Source: Subtercola endophyticus (GTDB lineage: Bacteria; Actinomycetota; Actinomycetes; Actinomycetales; Microbacteriaceae). From it: 64,000 bases of DNA. The notes under the pieces were generated by a model. It searched no databases, was not told the DNA's origin, and saw only the letters and a program-made list of their open reading frames with translations. Positions 41,977-50,556 of this stretch are shown in pieces. The position numbers were made by a program, and so were the translations under genes. Where the stretch lies: NCBI RefSeq assembly GCF_021044565.1, contig NZ_CP087997.1:1550001-1614000 (forward strand), in the 5' to 3' direction. Numbering within the stretch: the stretch's first letter is position 1; every line of letters starts with the position of its first letter.

Positions 41977-44900
41977 GTGGCCGACGACGATTCCGAAGAC
42001 AAGGTCGACGACCCAACCGACGCCGGGTACTACCGGGCGGAGGCCGACGCCTCCGAGCGTATTCCGGCACCGGCACCGAAACAGACCTGGCTCTGGGTCG
42101 TGCTGTCGCGGTGGCTGCTGCGCCTCGAGGGGTGGCTGCGCTCGCACGGCGGTCGCGGGTTGCGCATCGGGTTGCGTGTGTTCTGGGGCGCCGTGGCGAT
42201 CGCCGGAGTGGCGCTGCTGGTCGGGCCGGTCATCAATCCTCCGCTGACGCTCGACGACATCACGCACTCGGCCTCGACCGTCACCGATCGCTGGATCGCC
42301 CGCGACTTCGCCGCCGACTACCAGATCGCCCGAAACGCGCAGGGCGAGCTGGTGGCTCACGTCACGGAGAACATCAGCGCGACTTTTCCCGACGGCACCG
42401 ATGAGTCGGGCATCCAGCGCGTGCTCGCCACCGAGTACCAGTCGCACGCGCTGAACCCGTCGAATGTGCAGGCAACCCTCGACGGCGCGCCCGTCGAGGT
42501 GGGTGTATCGCACGGCGCCGATCAGGAGACGCTGACGATCGACGGCTCCGGGCAGTTGCAGGGCGACCACGAGTTCGTGCTGCAGTACGACCTCGAGAAT
42601 CTCGCCTATTCCAGCACCGACACGGCGACCGGCCAAGCAACCGACCTGCTGCGCTGGGACGTCTTCGGGCCGTCGTGGCCGCAGGGCTTCGCCGGCCTCG
42701 ACGTGAAGGTCACGATTCCGAAAGAACTGGATGACCGGCTGATCCGTCAACCGCGTGGAACCCTCGCGTGGACTCTGCTCAGCGCGGGCCAGTGGCTGAG
42801 CCCCGAACCCAGCACGGCCGGCTCGACCGACGTCACGTACCACTTCAGCAACGACCAGAACATTCCGCCGCATGCGCAGGCCGCGTTCAGCATGAGCTTC
42901 GAGCCGGGAACGTTCTCGATGCCGGCACCCACGCCCCTGTATTTCGTGCAGGTGTGGGGCCCGCTCGCTCCGCTTATCTTTCTCGCGATCACGTTGTTGC
43001 TCGCGCTGGCGGCGCGTGCGGTGGCGTGGAGCGACGCCCGGGGGCGCCCGTGGTTCGTGGCCCAGTCAGACCCGCCGAAAGACATCACTGCGCGGATGGC
43101 GGCCCAGATCATCCGGTCGCCCGCCGCGCTCGAGCTCGCCGACGCGCTCGCCTCAGCGCAGGGCGTGAAGGCCAAGGCGACGCGACGCAACCGCCTCATC
43201 GCCGCGGCTCGGGTGGCCGAACGCACGGGCCGAATCGGAGATCGTCCGCGAGCGCTCAGAAAGTACCTCGCCGCACCCGAGCGGGGCGGGCAGCTGACGG
43301 CAGGGCTGCGTCGCATTCCGCGCGGGTTCGTGCGCGATCTGTTCATCGCCGCTCCTCCCGCTCTCACCATCGTGCAGTGGGGGCTCGTGCGGCAGCTCTC
43401 GTTCCAGACCAGACTCGCCGTCGTGTGGTGGCCGGTCGCCTTCGTGCTGGTCTCGTCGGTGATCGCCCTCATTGTGCTGACCATCGCCCTGACGGCGCGG
43501 CCGCTGACCCGGCGCGGCGCGCTCGTGAAGCAGTACCTGCTCGGCATCGGGGTCTACGCCGATCGTACGAAGCTGCTCGACAGAGATGTGACGAGCGATC
43601 GTGTGCTGCCCTATGCGGTGCTGCTTGCGCCGCCTCGCGAGGCCGGCGACAAGACCGCCACGCTCATCGAGAACGAGCTGGGCGACTCCGCAGCGACGAA
43701 GGGCTGGCGTACCGGCGACTTTCTCACCGGGCCGCGGCTGATCATCCGCACGCTGGCTGTGCTCGTGGTCGCCCTGGCCATCGGCGCAGCCGCTGCGTTA
43801 CCGTATCCGTTCCCGCGGTCGCCCGACTATCTCTCGTATTCCGGCGACATTCCTGGCACGCTCGACACGTCTGTCTCGGCGATGGATGTCGTCGCCACCC
43901 TCTCACGCACCTCCGACCGGCACGCGCGTATTGATGTGACCGAAAAGCTCACTGTGGCCTTCTCCGACGAAGGATCGCAGGTGCCGCAGTTCGCCCAGGA
44001 GTGGCCGAGCGTGCTGAACGGGCAGAGCCTCGGCATGACCGTCGCGTCGGTGACGCTAGACGGGGCCGCGGTTCCTTTTGCAACGGAGCAGCGCTCCGGA
44101 CCCAACGGAGGCCGAGACGACGGTGCCGGCACGCTGCTGATGCACACCATGCTGCGTGCTGTCGTGACCGGCAGCCACGCGGTGCAGATCTCATACTCGC
44201 TGCAGTCGGCCGCCGTGGCCGCGCAAGCAACAGCGGGTGAGCCTGGCACCCATGCCGGTCAGGTGGTCGATCGGGTGCGCTGGGCGGCGCTGCTCGACGG
44301 TTGGGAAAGTGACTCGCAGTGGGGAGATCATCCGGTGCCGTCGCCCCTGCGCGTCTCGTTCCGTCTCTCTGACGAGCTCGCCGCGCTGGCCTCCGATGCC
44401 GGCTGGATCTCCCTCGACACCACACCCGACAACTACCAGGACTGGACGCATTCGGTGCTGCCGTTCGGCGCGCTGGCCGACGAGAGCGATGCGGGGCAGA
44501 CCACCGAATCGAGCACGTCGGCAGAGGGCAGCCAGACGCACGTGCTCGATCTGAAGGCAGATGCGAACGACAGCCTTCCGTTCGACGTGACCGTCGACGA
44601 TCTGGGTGCCGGAGCGGTGTTCCCGGCCGGAACCTTCGCGGGACCGTCAGAAAGCAGGATGCGCGTGGTTCAGGTCGAGTCGGCGCTGCCGATTGTCGCG
44701 GTGCTCTCCCTCGCCGCACTCGGCCTGGGGCTCGGCGTCGCGGGCATCGTGCTGGGCGCCGCTCGACGCAGGCGCGCATTCGCGGCCGGGCCGGTGCGCG
44801 ATGCAGTGTGGTGGCTGGCACCGGCGTCCGCGCTCGCGGCGACCATACTCTTCGTCTGGGCGACCAGCGATATGCCTGCCGACGACCTGACCTTCATCCC

Positions 44901-45015
44901 GCTCGCACTCGGTTCGGTCGCCGCCCTGCTAGCGAGTGCCGCAGGCCTCATTCTCACCCGACGATCTCGTGCCACACGGCAGCCGCGAAAGGGCGCTCCC
45001 CCCGTCGCCGACTGA
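41977..45015 (+). CDS. Large membrane protein with two DUF2207-like halves
   Basis: 1012 residues. Membrane helices occur near residues 65-85, 325-350, 470-510, 590-605, 900-930 and 940-1000. Two extracytoplasmic beta-rich domains (about 100-320 and 620-890) each carry the DUF2207-type pattern, for example LLRWDVFGPSWPQGFAGLDV and VRWAALLDGW. The gene looks like an internal duplication. GTG start. Role unknown, probably cell envelope. Confidence 0.75.
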   Translation: MADDDSEDKVDDPTDAGYYRAEADASERIPAPAPKQTWLWVVLSRWLLRLEGWLRSHGGRGLRIGLRVFWGAVAIAGVALLVGPVINPPLTLDDITHSASTVTDRWIARDFAADYQIARNAQGELVAHVTENISATFPDGTDESGIQRVLATEYQSHALNPSNVQATLDGAPVEVGVSHGADQETLTIDGSGQLQGDHEFVLQYDLENLAYSSTDTATGQATDLLRWDVFGPSWPQGFAGLDVKVTIPKELDDRLIRQPRGTLAWTLLSAGQWLSPEPSTAGSTDVTYHFSNDQNIPPHAQAAFSMSFEPGTFSMPAPTPLYFVQVWGPLAPLIFLAITLLLALAARAVAWSDARGRPWFVAQSDPPKDITARMAAQIIRSPAALELADALASAQGVKAKATRRNRLIAAARVAERTGRIGDRPRALRKYLAAPERGGQLTAGLRRIPRGFVRDLFIAAPPALTIVQWGLVRQLSFQTRLAVVWWPVAFVLVSSVIALIVLTIALTARPLTRRGALVKQYLLGIGVYADRTKLLDRDVTSDRVLPYAVLLAPPREAGDKTATLIENELGDSAATKGWRTGDFLTGPRLIIRTLAVLVVALAIGAAAALPYPFPRSPDYLSYSGDIPGTLDTSVSAMDVVATLSRTSDRHARIDVTEKLTVAFSDEGSQVPQFAQEWPSVLNGQSLGMTVASVTLDGAAVPFATEQRSGPNGGRDDGAGTLLMHTMLRAVVTGSHAVQISYSLQSAAVAAQATAGEPGTHAGQVVDRVRWAALLDGWESDSQWGDHPVPSPLRVSFRLSDELAALASDAGWISLDTTPDNYQDWTHSVLPFGALADESDAGQTTESSTSAEGSQTHVLDLKADANDSLPFDVTVDDLGAGAVFPAGTFAGPSESRMRVVQVESALPIVAVLSLAALGLGLGVAGIVLGAARRRRAFAAGPVRDAVWWLAPASALAATILFVWATSDMPADDLTFIPLALGSVAALLASAAGLILTRRSRATRQPRKGAPPVAD

Positions 45016-45073
45016 GCGGGTGGTGCCCCTCCTCCCCCGGCTGTCGCGGCCGAGACCGGCAGTCGCGGCCGAG

Positions 45074-45114
45074 ACCGTCGGCTACACCTGCCGATCTCGG
45101 TCGTAGCCGACGGT
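45074..45114. terminator. Hairpin between convergent genes, followed by G-rich run
   Basis: ACCGTCGGCTAC and GTAGCCGACGGT are a perfect 12-bp stem, with a duplicated GTCGCGGCCGAGACCG just before it. G runs at 45137-45167 (3, 6, 6, 4 and 3 bases) could form a quadruplex. A likely bidirectional transcription stop. Confidence 0.65.
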
Positions 45115-45167
45115 TTCGCTGGGCCGCGGGGCCGCAGGGCGGGGGGCGGGGGGCGGCGCGGGGCGGG

Positions 45168-46145
45168 TTAGTACCAGTTGACCGACTGGGAGTGCGACCA
45201 GGCCGAGCACGGCGTTCCGTAGGCCGCGGCGATGTACTTCAGGCCCCAGGTGATCTGCGTGGTGGCGTTGGTGGCCCAATCGTCGGCGACCGACGACATT
45301 TTGCTGCCGGGAAGGGCCTGCGGGATGCCCGCGGCACCGCTTGAGGAGTTCGAGGCCTGGTACGACCATCCGGATTCCTTCTGCCAGAGCGACACGAGGC
45401 ACGAGAACTGGTCGGAACCCCAGCCGTACTGCGACGACGCGAGATTCTCTGCGGTCGCCTTGGCGCCGTCGACGGTGTTCGAGGCGGCGAGCGCATCGGC
45501 TGCGGCTTGAGCGGCCGCAGCGGCCTCGGCGGCGGCCTTCGCAGCGGCGGCCGCAGCGGCCTCGGCTGCCAGCCGGTCGGCCTGGGCGGCGGCGGCAGCC
45601 GTGTTCTGCGATTCGAACTCGGTCTGCACTGTGAGGCCGACGAGCGCCTGGGTGTCGAGGCTGCTGTAGTCGCGCTTGGTCGTGGTGCTGAGGGAGGCGA
45701 GCGACGAGGTGAGGCCGCTCGTGTCGACCTTCGTCGCGGATGCCTCGGCCACCTGCTGCGCGCGAGCGATGGTGTTCATCGCGGTGGCGACGGCGGCCGA
45801 CTTCGCGACAGTGTCGTCCAGTTGCTGCTGCGTGCGCTGGGTGGCGGCGACGGCTTCGGCGGCCTGGGCCGACGAGACCGAGGTCTGCACGGCGAGTGCT
45901 CCGCCGAGAACAAGGCCGGCGGTCACGAGGGCGGTGCCGGCGAGCAGTTTGCGGCCGATGAAGTGGCGGATGGGCATCCTGTCGTGCGCGGTGCGCCGGG
46001 GGTGGATGGTGCGCGTGCGGGCGGTGGCGGCGGGTGGGGCGCTGACGGGGGTGGCGCTGGCGGGGCTGGCAGGGCTGGCGGCGCTGGAGGTGTGGCTAGT
46101 GCTGGCGGAGCGCAGGCTGCGCCGGGTGGGGTGTTCGGGGTGCAT
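45168..46145 (-). CDS. Secreted lytic-transglycosylase-like protein
   Basis: 325 residues from the ATG at 46145; an inner ATG at 45977 is also possible. The membrane/signal segment is KLLAGTALVTAGLVLGGALA. Coiled-coil and Ala-rich helices (QADRLAAEAAAAAAAKA) follow. The C-terminal ~95 residues (FSCLVSLWQKESGWSYQASN, GAAGIPQALPGSKM, TWGLKYIAAAYG) match the small actinobacterial lytic transglycosylase domain with catalytic Glu. It likely remodels peptidoglycan outside the membrane. Confidence 0.8.
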   Translation of the reverse strand: MHPEHPTRRSLRSASTSHTSSAASPASPASATPVSAPPAATARTRTIHPRRTAHDRMPIRHFIGRKLLAGTALVTAGLVLGGALAVQTSVSSAQAAEAVAATQRTQQQLDDTVAKSAAVATAMNTIARAQQVAEASATKVDTSGLTSSLASLSTTTKRDYSSLDTQALVGLTVQTEFESQNTAAAAAQADRLAAEAAAAAAAKAAAEAAAAAQAAADALAASNTVDGAKATAENLASSQYGWGSDQFSCLVSLWQKESGWSYQASNSSSGAAGIPQALPGSKMSSVADDWATNATTQITWGLKYIAAAYGTPCSAWSHSQSVNWY

Positions 46146-46628
46146 GTATTCCAATGGTCTGGCCGACCGCGTGTCACCCTCGGGGCTGAGGGGCACGGGC
46201 ATCCGCGAGAGCATCGGGCTGGGTAGGGCACGGGGCTTTTGCGCACGCCACATCGTCGCCAGAGGCGAGACGCGGCTAACAGGTACGCGGAGAGACAGTC
46301 GGTGTCGAAGCGGCCGCACGCGGTTCTGGGTGCTGGCCGAAGCCCGGGGCTGACGCTAGGTGCCTGCGCCGCGGGCGAAGTGACTACCGTAACCGGCATT
46401 TCTGAGCGCAGCCTCAACTGCGGCTGGCAGAACCCTGGCTGCAGGTGCCGCCGACGCAGGCAGCGTGGCCGGCGCGCACCCTCGACGCCACATCGCCGCA
46501 GGTGATTTCAGCGGAGATTTCGACACGGTAGGGGCTATAGCGCCGTGCCCCATCGATTTCTCCTACGTTTTCACATACCCGACCGCCGGCCAGGTGACGC
46601 CGGCAGCGCGCGCCGCGCCGGCAGCGCG
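46146..46628. other. Gene-free stretch upstream of the transglycosylase
   Basis: About 480 bases with no supported gene. I looked for a c-di-AMP riboswitch, which often precedes actinobacterial cell-wall hydrolases, and did not find its conserved core. The promoter of the transglycosylase presumably lies here. Confidence 0.4.
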
Positions 46629-47651
46629 CTACGGCTCCTTGCGCGCCCGGCTCGGCTGAACGCGCGGCGGCTCGCCGGGCATCTTCGGGTAGTCGGGAGG
46701 GAACGGCAGCTCGCCGAGCCCCGCCTCGAGGTCGCGAGCCCACCAGCCGAGCAAGGTGTCGATGACCCCCGGATGCTCGTTCATGGCGCCCCACGGGTCG
46801 CCGACGGTCTTCAACCGATCGGGCACCGTGTGAATCGTGAAGGCCTTCGGGTCGGCGGTCTCGAGCTCGTCCCACGTGATCGGGGTCGACACGGGAGCGT
46901 GCGCAAGGGCGCGCGGACTGTACGCACCGGCCATCGTTCGGTCGCGGTTCGCCTGATTGAAGTCCACGAAGATACGCTCGCCACGCTCTTCTTTCCACCA
47001 TGCCGTGGTGACCTTCTCGGGCATCCGCCGCTCGAGTTCGCGGGCAGCCGCGATGACGGCATGGCGCACATCGAGAAACTCGTGCACCGGTTCGATCGGC
47101 GCAAAAACGTGCAGACCACGGTTGCCGGAGGTCTTAATGAAGGCGTCGAGCCCAGCCTCTTCGAGCACTTTGCGTAGCTCGAGGGCGGCCGGAATGGCGT
47201 CGTCGAAGTCGGTTCCGGGCTGCGGGTCGAGGTCGATGCGCAACTGATCGGGGTTGTCGGAGTTCTCGGCGCGCGACGGCCACGGGTGAAAGACGACCGT
47301 GTTCATCTGCACCGCCCACACCGCCGCGGCAGGTTCGTCGATGACGAGCTGCGGATGCGATCGGGCACTCGGGTAGATCACCGTCACCGCGCGAATGTAC
47401 GCAGGCGCCCCGCGCGGCGGATTCTTCGAGAAGAACTGTTCACCGTCGATGCCCTCGGGAAACCGTTGCAGCGACAGCGGACGATCTCCGTTCGCCGTGA
47501 CAAAGGCCTCCCCCACGGCGATCATGTAGTTCGCCAGGTCGAGCTTGGTCAGCCCCGACTCCGGCCAGAGCACGCGACTCGGGCTCGAGAGCCGCACCTC
47601 ACGCGTCTCGTGCGGCCCCTCGACACTGAGCACCACTGCTTCGCTTGCCAT
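46629..47651 (-). CDS. LigD-type NHEJ polymerase/primase domain protein
   Basis: 340 residues. RVLWPESGLTKLDLANYMIA, LSLQRFPEGIDGEQFFSKNP, the metal motif RIDLDPQPG and TSGNRGLHVFAPI identify the stand-alone polymerase domain of LigD, which fills gaps and adds ribonucleotides during end joining. No ligase or nuclease domain is fused. LigC nearby may supply ligation; Ku is not in the window. Confidence 0.88.
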   Translation of the reverse strand: MASEAVVLSVEGPHETREVRLSSPSRVLWPESGLTKLDLANYMIAVGEAFVTANGDRPLSLQRFPEGIDGEQFFSKNPPRGAPAYIRAVTVIYPSARSHPQLVIDEPAAAVWAVQMNTVVFHPWPSRAENSDNPDQLRIDLDPQPGTDFDDAIPAALELRKVLEEAGLDAFIKTSGNRGLHVFAPIEPVHEFLDVRHAVIAAARELERRMPEKVTTAWWKEERGERIFVDFNQANRDRTMAGAYSPRALAHAPVSTPITWDELETADPKAFTIHTVPDRLKTVGDPWGAMNEHPGVIDTLLGWWARDLEAGLGELPFPPDYPKMPGEPPRVQPSRARKEP

Positions 47652-47724
47652 GCCTCGACCCTACCCCGCGAGACCTCCTCAGCCGAGAGCGGCTCGTTCG
47701 GACGAGAGCGACCGCCCCGGAGGC

Positions 47725-48930
47725 TCAGCTCGTCCGAACTAATCGCTCTCGCCGCGCCGACACGGCGGAGATCAGCACGACCGCGACCACCGCAGCCGCC
47801 ACGAGCGCGAGAGCGAGCAACCCCGACGCGCCCGGCACCGCGAACGCTAGGATCACGCCTATCAGCACCGGAGCGAGCACCCCGACGGATGCCCAACGCA
47901 CCGCCTGCCGCAGCGGAGTGCCGTACCGCAGCACCGCGAGCGCATTCGTCGCGTAGAACAGAGCGAGCCCGCCGCAGAGGCACACCAATGCGCCGTACGA
48001 GAGCGGCTCTGTGGGATCCGCCACCGCCGTCGCCAGCCCCGCGGCGAACATCGTCACACTCACCACCACGAGGTACGGCAAGAACATCACGGTGTCGAGC
48101 AGCCCGGCGACGCTGTGCCGTTCGTTCAGGGCTTCGAGGCCCTGCTCGATGACCCCGACGCCGCCCACGAAGAATCCCCAGGCGATGAGACCGACCGCCA
48201 CGAATCCCAGCAGGGCAGCGAGGGCAGCCGCCGGAGTGAAGCTCTCGCTGAGCGCCGCCACCAGACTGAGCACCGATTCGCCCATCAAAATGATCATGAA
48301 CAACCCGAGACGCTCGCTCGCGTGAGCGACATCGACGCGCAGCGTTCTGAACACGCTGTTGCTGCCGACCCGCAACAGCAGCACCTCGATCAGTATGGCG
48401 ATGCCCCAGAGCACGAAGTTCACCGGCTCGGGCACGAACACCGAGACCAGCCAGATGACGGCCGTCACCCCGTTGTAGACCACCGTTCGGGCGATGTGCG
48501 GCCGGTCATCCGGTGCAGTGGATGCCCGCACCCGCGCTCGCGCCCGATAGACCCAGAGCCCCAGAAGTATGAGCCGCAGCGCTACGTTCGCCAGCGCGAA
48601 GGCCCACGCTCGATCGGCCGTCACGGTCACTGAAGCGGCCATCACGCCGATGGTCGCCATCGCCGCCAGCAGCGCCGGCCCGATGATGCGCCGCGGCAAC
48701 TCGGGCAGCACATTGACGCACACCATGATGTTGCACCAGGCCCACCACGCCGGAATCGACCACGCGACGAACGTCGCGAACTCGGCCGGCCCGGGCGCAC
48801 CGTGCAGCCCGTGCGCCAACTGCGTGATGAACGCCACCATCGCCAGGTCGAAGAACAGCTCGATCCAGTCGACCCGACGCCCGCCGTCGACGGCCGCGCC
48901 CGCCGCGCTTGCCTCGCCTGCCTCACTCAT
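47725..48930 (-). CDS. Low-temperature-requirement protein A (LtrA)
   Basis: 401 residues with about ten membrane segments. The family mark WIELFFDLAMVAFITQL stands near the N-terminus, followed by ASERLGLFMIILMGESVLS. Required for low-temperature growth in Listeria; the molecular role is unknown. The ATG with GAAGGCGAG upstream is chosen. Confidence 0.85.
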   Translation of the reverse strand: MSEAGEASAAGAAVDGGRRVDWIELFFDLAMVAFITQLAHGLHGAPGPAEFATFVAWSIPAWWAWCNIMVCVNVLPELPRRIIGPALLAAMATIGVMAASVTVTADRAWAFALANVALRLILLGLWVYRARARVRASTAPDDRPHIARTVVYNGVTAVIWLVSVFVPEPVNFVLWGIAILIEVLLLRVGSNSVFRTLRVDVAHASERLGLFMIILMGESVLSLVAALSESFTPAAALAALLGFVAVGLIAWGFFVGGVGVIEQGLEALNERHSVAGLLDTVMFLPYLVVVSVTMFAAGLATAVADPTEPLSYGALVCLCGGLALFYATNALAVLRYGTPLRQAVRWASVGVLAPVLIGVILAFAVPGASGLLALALVAAAVVAVVLISAVSARRERLVRTS

Positions 48931-48992
48931 CGCCGCGCTCGCCTTCCGCTCATCACCCCCGCCCGCCTGGGGACTCGCGTGCTCTGCTGTGT

Positions 48993-49400
48993 CTACGCGG
49001 ACTCTGACTGGTCGTATTCGTTGCGCGCGTCGATGATGACGGACATGTGTTCTTTGGCCCATTCTTGCAGCGATCCGAGGAGGGGAACGAGGGTCGCGCC
49101 GGCGGGAGTGAGTTGGTATTCGACCTTGGGCGGTATCTGTGGGTAGATGGTGCGGGTGACGAGGCCATCGCGCTCGAGGCCGCGCAGCGTCTGGGTCAGC
49201 ATTTTCTGCGAAATGCCGTAGACGGTCTTGCGTATCTCGCTGAAACGAAGGGTGCCCCCTGACAGCGAGCCGACGATCAAGACCGTCCAGCGATCTCCGA
49301 TGCGGTCGAGTACCTGCCGGGTCGGGCAGTCGCGGGTGTACGGATCCCACGGACCTTCACCCATCTCCTGTCGCTCGTCGAGGAGCTCTTTTCCGGCCAT
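48993..49400 (-). CDS. HxlR-family regulator
   Basis: 135 residues. RDCPTRQVLDRIGDRWTVLI with the conserved Cys, LRFSEIRKTVYGISQKMLTQ and the wing RTIYPQIPPKVEYQLTPAG are intact. The Cys may sense electrophiles, as in HypR. Divergent from the NAD(P)H-binding protein gene, its likely target. Confidence 0.88.
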   Translation of the reverse strand: MAGKELLDERQEMGEGPWDPYTRDCPTRQVLDRIGDRWTVLIVGSLSGGTLRFSEIRKTVYGISQKMLTQTLRGLERDGLVTRTIYPQIPPKVEYQLTPAGATLVPLLGSLQEWAKEHMSVIIDARNEYDQSESA

Positions 49401-49509
49401 ATGCTGCTCGTTTCTCTTCTAGAGACTTGGTTACTGCAAAGTGCCTACTTCCGAGAAGCGACGCACTCTCTTACAGTGACCATTGTCCAATGCAACAAAG
49501 GAGAAAACA

Positions 49510-50154
49510 ATGGCAAACATCACCGTCATCGGCGGAACCGGCTACGCCGGACGCCACATCACCGCAGCAGCGAGCCGCCGCGGCCACACGGTCACGGTGC
49601 TCACCCGAACAGCACCCTCCGCGCCCCTCGACGGAGTGAGCTACCTGCAGGGTGACGTGTTCGACGACGTCGTGCTCGCTCAGGCGTTCCACGGCGCAGA
49701 CGTCGTCATCGCGGCGCTCTCACCCCGTGGGGAGCTGACCGGAAGAATGCTCGCGGCAGTCACCGCACTCGAGCGCCTCAGCGCCTCAACGCACACCCGC
49801 CTCGGTGTCGTAGGCGGCGCCGGCTCGCTCTTCGTCGCACCGGGCGGCCCCACGCTCAGCGGAACCGAGGAGTTTCCAGACGAGTTCAAGGCCGAAGCCG
49901 CCGAAATGCACGTGGTACTCGACTACCTCCGAGGCGAGAACATCGACGCCGACTGGTTCTACATCAGCCCACCCGCGGGGTTCGGAGACTTCGCCGTCGG
50001 TGAATACACCGGCACCTGGCGTGTCGGAGACGAGATCCTCCTCGTCGATGAAGACGGCCAGAGCACCATCTCCGGCGCCGACTTCGGCGAAGTTTTCATC
50101 ACCGAGATCGAAACACCCGAACACCACAACCAACGCTTCACTGTCGCGTACTAA
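49510..50154 (+). CDS. NAD(P)-binding reductase, YwnB-like
   Basis: 214 residues. ITVIGGTGYAGRHITAAASR is a Rossmann loop; VVGGAGSLFVAPGG and WFYISPPAGFGDF are typical of the NmrA/YwnB group. AAGGAG lies six to seven bases upstream. It overlaps the next gene by one base (TAATG), so it is coupled. Confidence 0.87.
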   Translation: MANITVIGGTGYAGRHITAAASRRGHTVTVLTRTAPSAPLDGVSYLQGDVFDDVVLAQAFHGADVVIAALSPRGELTGRMLAAVTALERLSASTHTRLGVVGGAGSLFVAPGGPTLSGTEEFPDEFKAEAAEMHVVLDYLRGENIDADWFYISPPAGFGDFAVGEYTGTWRVGDEILLVDEDGQSTISGADFGEVFITEIETPEHHNQRFTVAY

Positions 50155-50519
50155 TGAACGCTCAAGAAGTCGTCGACAAATTCTTCACCGCCTACTACCT
50201 CGGCGACGAGACGGGCACTCGTGCCATCATCGCCGACGACCTCCGTCTCGACGGGCCGTTTGCGAGCACGCGAACCGCTGAAGAATTCATCGAGGTCGCC
50301 AAAGGCCTCATGCAGATTGTGCGCGGCCACGAGGTGCGCACCTGGGTCGTCAACGGTGAGACTATCGCCGCACTCTACGACATCGTCATCCAAGGCCCGA
50401 ACGGATCGCGACCACTCACCGTCGGTGGTTTTTTCACCGTCACCAACGACCACGTCGCCACCGCCGAACTCATCTACGACAACGAAGCCTTCCACGCGAT
50501 CATGAACGGAACACGATAA
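50154..50519 (+). CDS. NTF2/SnoaL-like protein
   Basis: 121 residues. VVDKFFTAYYLGDETGTRAI and the cone-shaped NTF2 strand pattern (DLRLDGPFASTRTAEEFIEV) fit the SnoaL-like family: small enzymes or binding proteins of varied function. Cotranscribed with the reductase upstream. Confidence 0.83.
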   Translation: MNAQEVVDKFFTAYYLGDETGTRAIIADDLRLDGPFASTRTAEEFIEVAKGLMQIVRGHEVRTWVVNGETIAALYDIVIQGPNGSRPLTVGGFFTVTNDHVATAELIYDNEAFHAIMNGTR

Positions 50520-50556
50520 GAGCAACTATCCGGGTCTCAACAGCTCTCGCCTTGCC

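Noticed and set aside
45168..46145. Resuscitation-promoting factor (Rpf)
   Set aside because: The C-terminal domain resembles the small transglycosylase group, and the typical Rpf W-D-x-x-A-x-C-E-S-G-G-N pattern is not present.
46146..46420. Possible c-di-AMP (ydaO) riboswitch upstream of the transglycosylase
   Set aside because: A short CTGTTAGCC stretch vaguely resembles the 3' core, but the GGGGAACC and GGGGTGAATCC elements are absent.
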